12,718 bases of DNA from Eisenbergiella intestinigallinarum (GTDB lineage Bacteria > Bacillota > Clostridia > Lachnospirales > Lachnospiraceae), in contig DWVS01000048.1 in the NCBI GenBank assembly GCA_019120115.1, positions 1 to 12,718 of the forward strand, in the 5' to 3' direction. The notes beneath the pieces are model-generated. The model saw only the letters and a program-made list of their open reading frames with translations, was not told the origin of the DNA and searched no databases. How positions within the stretch are numbered: position 1 is the first letter of the stretch; each line of letters begins with the position of its first letter. Shown one piece after another: positions 1-6,100 of the stretch. Position numbers and translations under genes: made by a program.

Positions 1-79
1 GGTCCGAATACAGCCACTTCTTAATAATGGGAAAAATATTTTCGCTGTTAATGGACAGGCTTCCATGCCTCTCTGCCAT
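1..79 (-). CDS. htpG: Molecular chaperone HtpG (Hsp90 family), N-terminal fragment
   Basis: Only the first 26 codons lie in the window; the gene runs off the left edge. The peptide begins MAERHGSLSINSEN and continues with FPIIKKWLYSD. From memory this matches the N-terminal strand and first helix of the HtpG variant common in Clostridia, in which 'IKKWLYSD' replaces the 'MINSIYTHKE' seen in the Proteobacterial type. HtpG is an ATP-dependent cytosolic chaperone acting late in protein folding under stress. The start codon at 77-79 follows a GAAAGGA element about a dozen bases upstream on the minus strand. A promoter and a perfect CIRCE operator lie further upstream, which fits a heat-shock gene and supports the call independently. 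The ATP-binding residues fall outside the window, so the assignment rests on the short N-terminus plus the regulatory context. Confidence 0.75.
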   Translation of the reverse strand, partial: MAERHGSLSINSENIFPIIKKWLYSD

Positions 80-121
80 ATCAATCACGTTCCTTTCTCT
101 TTTTGTTGGAAATAACCGTTC

Positions 122-159
122 CCGGAAAACCATCGTTTCCAGGAAACAGTTGTTTCCGG
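122..159 (-). promoter_or_regulatory. Alternating inverted repeats in the htpG 5' leader
   Basis: Read on the minus strand, the predicted htpG leader holds four alternating segments of GGAAAC and GTTTCC type (plus-strand 152-159, 142-147, 135-140, 122-130). Neighbouring segments can form two consecutive hairpins; the first is GGAAAC-AACT-GTTTCC. Alternatively, the outermost segments, CCGGAAAC and GTTTTCCGG, can pair around an inner hairpin. This is seen directly in sequence. A role in temperature sensing, mRNA stability or attenuation is inference only. The block lies between the predicted transcription start (about 164) and the start codon. Confidence 0.4.
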
Positions 160-170
160 CTCTGATACTT

Positions 171-199
171 AGTTTACTTCCGTAATCAGGAAATGTCAA
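171..199 (-). promoter_or_regulatory. Predicted sigma-A promoter of htpG
   Basis: On the minus strand a perfect -35 box TTGACA (194-199) is followed after 17 bp by TAAACT (171-176), a 4/6 match to the -10 consensus. Transcription would start near position 164, giving a leader of about 85 nt. The CIRCE operator begins 7 bp upstream of the -35 box. That is less usual than an operator overlapping or following the start site, so it should be confirmed. Confidence 0.6.
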
Positions 200-206
200 T
201 AGAAAA

Positions 207-233
207 TTAGCACTCATTTGAAATGAGTGCTAA
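207..233. promoter_or_regulatory. CIRCE operator (HrcA binding site)
   Basis: The sequence is TTAGCACTC, 9 bases, then GAGTGCTAA. Both arms match the CIRCE consensus exactly and the spacer has the canonical length. CIRCE is the operator of the HrcA heat-shock repressor, classically found at groESL and dnaK operons. Here it sits between the divergent genes htpG and htrA. The element is palindromic, so it could act on either gene or both. hrcA itself is not in the window. Confidence 0.95.
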
Positions 234-306
234 TAACTTCTTCACAATTTCCTTTCATTTTCTTCACCATTTCTCCTCACATTCGAAACCTTTTCATCAC
301 AATTTG
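230..306 (+). promoter_or_regulatory. Array of 11-bp-phased direct repeats upstream of htrA
   Basis: Seven consecutive 11-bp units can be laid end to end from 230 to 306. Units at 241, 263 and 296 are the clearest (TTCACAATTTC, TTCACCATTTC, ATCACAATTTG). TT at unit positions 9-10 is present in all seven, C at position 11 in six, and C at position 5 in six. Direct repeats with 11-bp spacing are the usual binding pattern of OmpR/PhoB-family response regulators, for example PhoP-type TT(A/C)ACA-N5 repeats. The last unit ends 4 bp before the TATACT -10 box, where a normal -35 box is missing. This suggests an activator-dependent promoter. The identity of the regulator is not visible here; a CssR-like secretion-stress regulator is one possibility for an htrA gene. 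Confidence 0.55.
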
Positions 307-310
307 CCGC

Positions 311-316
311 TATACT
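311..316 (+). promoter_or_regulatory. Predicted -10 box of the htrA promoter
   Basis: TATACT at 311-316 is a good -10 match, but the bases 17 bp upstream do not resemble TTGACA. The phased repeat array occupies that position instead. Start of transcription would be near 323, giving a leader of about 80 nt. The htrA ribosome binding site AAAGGAGAT lies 9-17 bases before the ATG. Confidence 0.45.
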
Positions 317-404
317 GCAAAGCGAAGAAACAAAGAAGGGCGTCCGGAAGATTCCGGAGCTCCCATAGAAAGCAGATTATCATCAGAGAAAGGAGATCTC
401 AACG

Positions 405-1817
405 ATGTCAGAATATTTTAACAGCTTTGATTCCAATATGTATCATGAAAATCAGAACACGGGAATGGGTGATGAAAACAACGGCCTTCATACAGAGGCT
501 CCGAAGCAGACCAGGAAGAAAAAACATACCGGCAGAGCCGGACGCACCGCAAAGAGGATCGGCGCAATCACACTGAGCGCCGTTCTTTTCGGCGGTGTTG
601 CGGCAGGCACCTTCCAGGGCGTTAACTACCTGAGCGGGTATACGGCGGTCCAGACTGAAAGCGCATCAGCAGGAAGCGCTGCAGAAGGCTCCGCGGCAGG
701 AACGACGCAGCCCTCTGATTCCGGAAACGGACAGGTACTTCAGACTGCTTCCTCCGCCTCCTCCGATTCCATGAGCGTGGCAGATGTGGCTGAAGCGGTA
801 ATGCCTTCCATCGTTTCCATCACGAACCGTTCCGTGCAGGAGGTACAGAATTATTTCAGCATGTTCGGCTACTACGGCGGACAGCCTCAGACACAGGAAA
901 CGGAGAGTATGGGGTCCGGCATCATCATCGGACAGAATGACACGGAACTTCTGATCGCCACCAACAACCATGTGGTGGAGGGCGCCGATTCCCTGACCGT
1001 TTCCTTCATTGACAATCAGGCCTATGAAGCCAATATAAAGGGAACCGATTCCGCCAACGATCTGGCCGTCATAGCGGTACCGCTTTCCAGCATTTCCGCA
1101 GATACCATGTCCCAGATCAGGACAGCTGCGCTGGGCGATTCCGACTCGCTCCGGGTCGGGGAGCAGGTGGTTGCCATCGGCAACGCGCTCGGCTATGGCC
1201 AGTCCGTTACCACGGGCATCGTGAGCGCCACCAACCGGGTCCTGACCACCGCAGCGGATAACAGCGCTGACAGCACCACCGCATCCTACATCCAGACGGA
1301 TGCGGCCATCAACCCTGGCAACTCCGGCGGCGCGCTGGTGAATATGCGCGGCGAAGTCATCGGCATTAATTCCGCCAAGCTTGCCAGCACGGAAGTGGAA
1401 GGCATGGGATATGCCATCCCGATCACCAGAGCTTCCTCCATCATCAATACGCTGATGAATGAAAGCACGCTGGTACGCGTGGATGAAGCGAACCGCGGAA
1501 GCCTCGGCATCACCGCAACGACGGTTCCCTCCAGCGTAACGGAAGCCTACGGCATTCCCACCGGCGTCTATGTATCCGATGTTACCGCAGGAAGCGCCGC
1601 TGAAAGCGCGGAACTTCGCAGGGGGGATGTGATCACCGCTGTTGACGGAAGAAACGTGACCGATGTGTCCGGTCTGCAGGATCTTCTTCAGTATTACAGT
1701 GCGGGCCAGACCGTAACCCTCACCGTACAGAGCATTACGAACGGAAGCTATGCGGAAAAGACTGTCTCCCTGACGCTGGAAGGCTCTTCCGCTTCCTCCA
1801 ATACGGGGGTAGCTTAA
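405..1817 (+). CDS. htrA: HtrA/DegP-family membrane-anchored serine protease with PDZ domain
   Basis: This 470-residue protein has a polar cytoplasmic N-terminus (1-50, rich in Lys/Arg near its end), one membrane segment (about 51-75), and a Ser/Ala/Gly-rich linker (about 83-122). A trypsin-like S1C protease domain follows (about 125-350), then a single PDZ domain (about 363-445). The catalytic triad is visible: His189 in ATNNHVVEG, Asp219 in NDLAV, and Ser307 in NPGNSGGAL. The architecture matches Firmicutes HtrA proteins, which sit in the membrane with protease and PDZ outside and degrade or refold misfolded exported proteins. The start is supported by an AAAGGAGAT ribosome binding site. 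The gene is divergent from htpG and shares its control region, which holds a CIRCE element and phased repeats; a stress-induced role is therefore likely. All expected parts are present. The paralogue name (HtrA, HtrB, DegP) cannot be decided from sequence. Confidence 0.95.
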   Translation: MSEYFNSFDSNMYHENQNTGMGDENNGLHTEAPKQTRKKKHTGRAGRTAKRIGAITLSAVLFGGVAAGTFQGVNYLSGYTAVQTESASAGSAAEGSAAGTTQPSDSGNGQVLQTASSASSDSMSVADVAEAVMPSIVSITNRSVQEVQNYFSMFGYYGGQPQTQETESMGSGIIIGQNDTELLIATNNHVVEGADSLTVSFIDNQAYEANIKGTDSANDLAVIAVPLSSISADTMSQIRTAALGDSDSLRVGEQVVAIGNALGYGQSVTTGIVSATNRVLTTAADNSADSTTASYIQTDAAINPGNSGGALVNMRGEVIGINSAKLASTEVEGMGYAIPITRASSIINTLMNESTLVRVDEANRGSLGITATTVPSSVTEAYGIPTGVYVSDVTAGSAAESAELRRGDVITAVDGRNVTDVSGLQDLLQYYSAGQTVTLTVQSITNGSYAEKTVSLTLEGSSASSNTGVA

Positions 1818-1843
1818 AAAAAGAATCCCGCTTGCGGGATTCT
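1816..1843 (-). terminator. Minus-strand rho-independent terminator abutting the htrA stop codon
   Basis: AGAATCCCGC (1822-1831) pairs perfectly with GCGGGATTCT (1834-1843) around a 2-base gap, so a few inner pairs would open in RNA. Read on the minus strand, the stem is followed by a run of seven T (1816-1822). Read on the plus strand it has no T-run. It therefore looks like the end of a minus-strand transcript entering from the right, though as a plain hairpin it may also stabilise the htrA mRNA end. Confidence 0.6.
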
Positions 1844-1963
1844 CCCGGCAATCGAAGATTGCCTGCGCGGCGGGTCGCGTAAGCGACATCTTCCTTTCCG
1901 CCGCAGTGCGATCCACCGGAGGTTTTTATTCGATAGGAAATGAAATTTCCTATCGAATAAAAA
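1844..1963 (-). repeat. Dense hairpin block (candidate structured RNA or intergenic repeat)
   Basis: About 120 bp between two minus-strand terminators is almost entirely inverted repeats. Listed left to right: GGCAATC/GATTGCC with a 3-base loop (1847-1863). Then GTCGC/GCGAC with a 4-base loop (about 1874-1887), enclosed by GCGGCGG/CCGCCGC-type arms (about 1866-1903). Finally a 19-bp perfect inverted repeat with a 3-base loop (1923-1941 with 1945-1963). No open reading frame here looks real. The region could be a non-coding RNA read on the minus strand and ending at the 1816-1843 terminator, or one copy of a repeated intergenic element. I do not recognise a named family. Confidence 0.4.
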
Positions 1964-1994
1964 AACCTGAAAGCATTTGTCCAATGCTTTCAGG
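1959..1994 (-). terminator. Rho-independent terminator of the minus-strand tRNA-Leu(CAG)
   Basis: A 12-bp perfect stem, CCTGAAAGCATT (1966-1977) with its complement (1983-1994), closes a 5-base loop. On the minus strand it is followed by a T7 run (1959-1965). It starts 12 bases past the 3' end of the tRNA, the expected place for its terminator. Confidence 0.85.
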
Positions 1995-2006
1995 GCTATC
2001 AATCAA

Positions 2007-2090
2007 TGCAGGAAAAGAGACTTGAACTCTCATGGTATTGCTACCACACGGACCTGAACCGTGCGCGTCTGCCAATTCCGCCATTCCTGC
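2007..2090 (-). tRNA. tRNA-Leu(CAG), copy 1
   Basis: An 84-nt type II tRNA folds from the minus strand. The acceptor stem is GCAGGAA/TTCCTGC with discriminator A. The anticodon stem CACGG/CCGTG encloses loop TTCAGGT, giving anticodon CAG (2056-2054). There is a long variable arm (TGGTA-GCAA-TACCA) and a normal T loop TTCAAGT. It reads CUG codons. CCA is not encoded. It is identical base for base to the plus-strand copy at 6401-6484. Confidence 0.97.
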
Positions 2091-2102
2091 GCGACAAGTT
2101 GT

Positions 2103-2131
2103 ATTTTATATGATTGACGGAAGAAAGTCAA
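2103..2131 (-). promoter_or_regulatory. Promoter of minus-strand tRNA-Leu(CAG)
   Basis: On the minus strand TTGACT (2126-2131) is followed after 17 bp by TAAAAT (2103-2108), placed a dozen bases before the tRNA 5' end. Both boxes match the sigma-A consensus at five of six positions. Confidence 0.75.
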
Positions 2132-2176
2132 CCCTTTTCCTGGAAATTTTTTGACAATTTTTTTTGAAAATTTACC

Positions 2177-2208
2177 TTGACTTCTGCAGTTCAAAATGGT
2201 AATATACT
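2177..2208 (+). promoter_or_regulatory. Promoter of tRNA-Leu(AAG)
   Basis: TTGACT (2177-2182) is the -35 box. The -10 is either TAATAT (2200-2205, 17-bp spacer) or the better-matching TATACT (2203-2208, 20-bp spacer). Either would start transcription about 25-30 bases before the tRNA. Confidence 0.65.
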
Positions 2209-2241
2209 ATTCGCAGCACGGCAGTACGCCGGTGTGGGCAT

Positions 2242-2325
2242 GCGGAAGTGTCGGAATTGGCAGACGAGCAAGACTAAGGATCTTGTGATAGCAATATCGT
2301 GTGGGTTCAAGTCCCATCTTCCGCA
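2242..2325 (+). tRNA. tRNA-Leu(AAG)
   Basis: An 84-nt type II tRNA. The acceptor stem is GCGGAAG/CTTCCGC with discriminator A. The anticodon stem CAAGA/TCTTG encloses loop CTAAGGA, so the anticodon is AAG (2276-2278). The variable arm is TGATA-GCAA-TATCG and the T loop TTCAAGT. CCA is not encoded. A34 is expected to need deamination to inosine by a TadA-type enzyme to read CUU, CUC and possibly CUA; most bacteria use GAG here instead. All arms pair, so it looks functional. Confidence 0.95.
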
Positions 2326-2333
2326 TTTATTTT

Positions 2334-2382
2334 ATAACAAAAGCTCTTGAGTCTTCAAGAGCTTTTGTTATTTCTCTTCTTT
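2334..2382 (+). terminator. Rho-independent terminator of tRNA-Leu(AAG)
   Basis: A 17-bp perfect stem (2334-2350 with 2355-2371) and a 4-base loop GTCT are followed by the T-rich tract TTCTCTTCTTTTTT. It begins 8 bases after the tRNA 3' end. Confidence 0.92.
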
Positions 2383-2540
2383 TTTACTTCTATATTTTCT
2401 GTATCAATCTGTATTTTGTCAGCGATCTATTTTTTCATTTACCAGTCAGATCGACCGATTCAGCGACACCGGAACCTTGACAAATAAATGGACTTTACAA
2501 ACTGTCTGTGATACGATAAACAGATACAGGAGGAGATGCC
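2383..2540 (+). promoter_or_regulatory. AT-rich leader upstream of the coiled-coil gene; weak promoter candidates
   Basis: No gene is visible. TTGACA (2477-2482) is a perfect -35 box but has no convincing -10 at 16-18 bp. TTTACA (2494-2499) with a GATAAA/TAAACA stretch near 2515-2522 is an alternative with poor spacing or match. The ribosome binding site AGGAGGAG lies 6-13 bases before the ATG at 2541. Transcription presumably starts in this interval, but I cannot place it. Confidence 0.25.
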
Positions 2541-2945
2541 ATGGATATGGAATTAAGGGAAATGCTAACTGATATTATCAGCGAACAAATAAAGCCTGTC
2601 TGCCAGCGCCTTGATAAAATGGATGAACGGCTTGACGGCATGGACAAACGTTTTGAAACAATCGACAAGCGCTTCGAGAAAATCGATGAGCGGCTCGATG
2701 GCATGGACAAACGATTTGAAACAATCAATGAGCGGCTTGATGGCATGGACAAACGTTTCGAGAAACTGGAAGGCACGGTAAGCAGTATCCGCGCCCGACA
2801 GAGCAGGGATTCCCGTAAACTGTCTGATCTTCAGCTTGATGTGAAAGTATCTGAAAGAAACATCCGCCGTGATATCTATCATCTGAATGACGAGATGGAC
2901 ACGGTCATTGAAGTTCTCAGACAGCAGGGGATGATTCCCCGTTAA
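2541..2945 (+). CDS. Small heptad-repeat coiled-coil protein of unknown function
   Basis: This 134-residue protein is soluble, with no signal peptide or membrane segment. Residues 1-25 are a helical lead-in. Residues 26-74 are seven consecutive 7-residue units of the pattern x-(M/I)-(D/N)-(E/K)-R-(L/F)-(D/E), for example GMDKRFE three times. Hydrophobic residues at the second and sixth positions give an a/d coiled-coil stripe with dense charge on the other faces. The rest (75-134) continues as a less regular helix and ends in a Gln-Gly-Met-Ile-Pro-Arg tail. It starts after a strong AGGAGGAG site. Small charged coiled-coil proteins like this are common in Clostridia and are usually left hypothetical. 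It stands alone between a tRNA terminator and a convergent mannosidase gene, so context gives no function. Self-association into a rod or bundle is the only inference I would make. Confidence 0.8.
   Translation: MDMELREMLTDIISEQIKPVCQRLDKMDERLDGMDKRFETIDKRFEKIDERLDGMDKRFETINERLDGMDKRFEKLEGTVSSIRARQSRDSRKLSDLQLDVKVSERNIRRDIYHLNDEMDTVIEVLRQQGMIPR
2616..2762 (+). repeat. Seven tandem 21-bp units encoding coiled-coil heptads
   Basis: The units lie in frame within the coiled-coil gene. Near-identical blocks containing GGCATGGACAAACG recur at offsets of 63 and 42 bp, both multiples of 21. Nucleotide similarity between units, not only protein similarity, points to duplication of the unit by slippage or recombination. 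Synonymous differences show the copies are not brand new. Confidence 0.8.
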
Positions 2946-3054
2946 AAAATCAAACTGATACATCTTATGTCGCATAGCGTGTAGAGTCCATCTATTTGTG
3001 GAGGTTCCACGCTTCCTTTCCATCCCATATCCAGTCAGGCGGGCCGGATCAAGA

Positions 3055-3093
3055 GGGGCTGCGGGAAATCTGAATCCCGCAGCCCCCCTTTTT
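3055..3093 (+). terminator. Strong terminator between convergent coiled-coil and mannosidase genes
   Basis: GGGGCTGCGGGA (3055-3066) pairs perfectly with TCCCGCAGCCCC (3075-3086) around an 8-base loop, followed by CCTTTTT on the plus strand. It lies 109 bp past the coiled-coil stop codon and 20 bp past the mannosidase stop codon on the opposite strand. The minus strand has no T-run after the stem, so termination of the mannosidase transcript here is possible but less certain. The interval 2946-3054 holds only a small hairpin (GTGGA/TCCAC, 2998-3010). Confidence 0.8.
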
Positions 3094-3113
3094 CAGTTGT
3101 CTTTTATTCTGTC

Positions 3114-6100
3114 TCACCTCGGTCCGGCAATCCGGATGGTTCTGATTTCAAATGGATGGAAGGAAAGCGCGAGCGCTCCATCCAATACCGAAAGCTCTTC
3201 TGTCACATTTTCCAGCATGTCACAGGCATAAACAGAGCTGCCGGCCGTCAAAAGCTCCCGGGAGAGCTGTACGCTGGCAGAGGTTGCCGCCTTTTTGCTC
3301 TCATACAGACGCAGAATGATATCGCCGCTTCCGTCCTCTGCGGGCTTCATGGTATCCAGAATGATGTTGGCCCGGTCGATGGAAAGCATGCTGAAGTCCT
3401 GTCCGCTTCCGGAGGCCAGATAGGGCTTCACATTCAGTTCATAGCCCTGTCTTACCACATCGGAATCCATGAAGCTTCCTTCCCAGGCCGTAAAGGCATA
3501 GGTAAAATGATGCACCTTGTTGTCCGCACGCATTTCCGGAGCCGCGGAGGCGCGCAGAAGGGTCAGCTCCAGGCTGTTTTCATTCATGGAAATGCCGTAT
3601 TTGCAGTCGTTGAGAACGGCCGCTCCGCCATTTGCATCCCGGAAGGCGCTGTAATGGTGGTTGCATACCTCAAAGCGTTCCTGGTCATACGGTCTGGAAC
3701 GGTGGGCCGGTCTTTCCACATAGCCGAACTGGATCTCGTTGATTCCGTTTTCCGCATATACATTGACAGGGAAGGAGGTCTTCAGCAGGCGGTGCAGTTC
3801 CTTCCAGTCTATGATCGTTTCAAATTCCAGTCTTCTGCTGTCCGCTGCCAGACGGATATACTGCGTATAGGCGGACTGGCTGATTCTTCCCGTCACCTTC
3901 AGAACCGCCTCAAGGCCCTCTTCCACAGGCTCCACGGCAACCTCACAGGCTCCCTCGATTTCCTGGCAGACATAATTGGAGTCAATGTCCCAGGCATCGA
4001 ATTTGCGGGGAACATCCTTGAACAGGCGCAGCCGGTTCATCGGCCCTGCCGCATATTCTCTGGACAGTCCGTCCGCGGTTCCATTTCCCGTCTTCAGGCG
4101 GAAGGAGACCACTTCGCCCTGTCCGTTTATCCTGGCGGATACAAGGCCGTTTTCCATCACGAAGCCATCCGCTGTCTTTTGAATGGAAGCGGCTTCTGCT
4201 TCGGGCAGCGCTGCCTCCTGCGTCTTTTCTGCCGCCTTCGGGTACAGGGACACAGCGCCGCAGGAAGGTATGGAAACCAGCGCTTTTACGCCCTCTTTTG
4301 TCTTCTGAACCGGAATCGGGCTTCCGTCCGACAGCGCTGCGCCGTCCGCAAACGAATCCGGCAGAGTAACAATGGAGTTTCTTTCAAAACTCAGGGAGTT
4401 GAACACCGTAACGCCCTCTTTTTTCTCCATAAGGGCTGCTGCTGCATCTGCCGTAATCTGCGCCGCATCCGCCTGCAGCTTTTCATGCGCTTCGTTCGCT
4501 TCCACATAAACTCTGGCGATGGAGGAACCTGGAAGAATGTCATGGAACTGATGCAGAAGCAGCGTCTTCCAGAGTCCGTCCGCCTGCTCAATGGGATAAG
4601 TCCAGCCTCTCAGGGATGCCGCACAGGCCCACATCTCCATTTCACGAAGCATGAGCTCGCTCTTTCTGTTGTTCTTCTTGATGTCCGCCTGGGAGGAATA
4701 GGTTCCTCTGTGCGCGCTGAAATACAGCTCTCCCACATAGGTATTCTTCGGTCCGCCCAGCTTTTCCATATCTTCGAAAAATTCCAGAGGCCCGGCCATT
4801 TTCACCTTCACACCGCCCTCGATGTCCTTCTGTCTGAGCGCATATTCCACATGATCTCTGGCCGGTCCGCCGCCTCCGTCTCCGTAGCCGAAGGGGAACA
4901 GGAACGCGTCCAGATCCCTGGCCTGTACGCGATTTTTCCACACATCGTTGATCTCCTTCGGATCTGTGCGGTAGGTATAGCTGGTGGGCAGGAAGGAGGT
5001 CACCTCGGAGCCGTCCATTCCTCTCCAGGTAAAATAGTGATAGGGGAACGGTTCCCCGTCATTATAGGACCAGAAAATTTTCTGGGTCACCAGATATTTC
5101 ACGCCGCAGCCCTGAAGAATCTGAGGAAGCGCGGCGGTATAGCCGAAGGTGTCCGGAAGCCAGAGAATCACGCTGTCCGTTCCAAGCACATCCTTATAAT
5201 ACCGTTTTCCATGGACGAGCTGCCGGATCAGAGCCTCTCCGGATGCCATATTGGTATCCGGCTCCACCCACATGGCGCCTTCCGCGATCCACTGTCCCTT
5301 TCCGATCGCTTCGCGGATCCGTTCAAACAGCTCCGGATAATATTTCCGGCACATTTCATAGGATGCCGGCTGACTCTGCAGGAATCTGTATTCCGGATAT
5401 TCTTCAAGAAGCCTCAGCTGCGCGGCAAAGGTCCTTGAGGTTTTCCGGTGTGTCTCCGCCATGGGCCACAGCCATGCCAGATCCAGGTGGGCGTTTCCGA
5501 TGGCATAGAATACCGGCTGTGTGGATCCGTTCACCGCCTCCATTACCGGTCTGAGCTGTCTGGAAGCCTCTCTGTAGGAAGCCTGTCTCGCTTCTTTGTC
5601 CTGCTCAAAATCAACGGTCAGTGTAAACTGCTCCAGCGCCTCCGCAATTTTGGCGGCCCGCAGGGATGAAAGGTCCACAACCTCCAGAAGTCCCAGCAGC
5701 GTCTGCACATCCATGCAGAGCTGATAGGCGTCTTCATCCCAGATCCCGAAGGTACATACGCCCAGGGTACGCCGCTTTCCCTCCTCCAGAGGATCCTGAT
5801 ACAGTCCGGGCAGTACCGGGCCAGTGGCGCAGCCTCCGGTGGGAGCTTCCGGATAATAATGTCCGGCATAGGTTTCCATCAAAATATCGAACTGCTCTCC
5901 TGCTTTTGCCTCTCTGGTCAGCACGTTGTCTTCCACATAATGATGCCTCTCACTGACCCAGGGCGCGCGGTAGGTTCCAAAGCTTTTTCCATTGACAAAC
6001 AGGGTGGACTCCCCGTCCGGCGCAAGATTCAGCACGATCCGCTTTCCCTCCGCCCTCTGGGGAAGAATCACGCTCCCCTGAAACCAGCAGTATTCCCAGG

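Noticed and set aside
230..306. Naming the phased repeats a Pho box or CssR box
   Set aside because: The units resemble such sites in period and in TTCACA-like cores, but do not match any one consensus well enough to name the regulator.
223..576. Two overlapping open frames starting at 223 and 227 in the htpG-htrA intergenic region
   Set aside because: They start inside the CIRCE element, have no ribosome binding site, and consist of translated regulatory DNA running into htrA in another frame.
666..1916. 416-codon minus-strand open frame opposite htrA
   Set aside because: Shadow of the well-supported protease. Composition is implausible and it would run through the downstream hairpin block.
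1814..2002. 62-codon minus-strand open frame across the hairpin block
   Set aside because: It is made of translated inverted repeats and terminators, with no ribosome binding site and no resemblance to a protein.
2007..2090. tRNA genes as attachment sites of an integrated element
   Set aside because: No integrase, no phage or conjugation genes and no partial tRNA 3' duplicates are present. Both CAG copies are complete with their own promoters.
2616..2762. Possible CRISPR or minisatellite array
   Set aside because: Units are contiguous, 21 bp, in frame and code for heptads. There are no unique spacers and no cas genes.
2565..3023. Minus-strand frames opposite the coiled-coil gene with repeated peptides
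   Set aside because: Their repeats merely mirror the 21-bp units of the plus-strand gene, which has a strong ribosome binding site.
3156..5438. 760-codon open frame on the plus strand opposite the mannosidase gene
   Set aside because: It is an antisense shadow of a gene with complete GH38 motifs. Its translation is Arg/His/Gly-rich without any recognisable domain, and it lacks a ribosome binding site.
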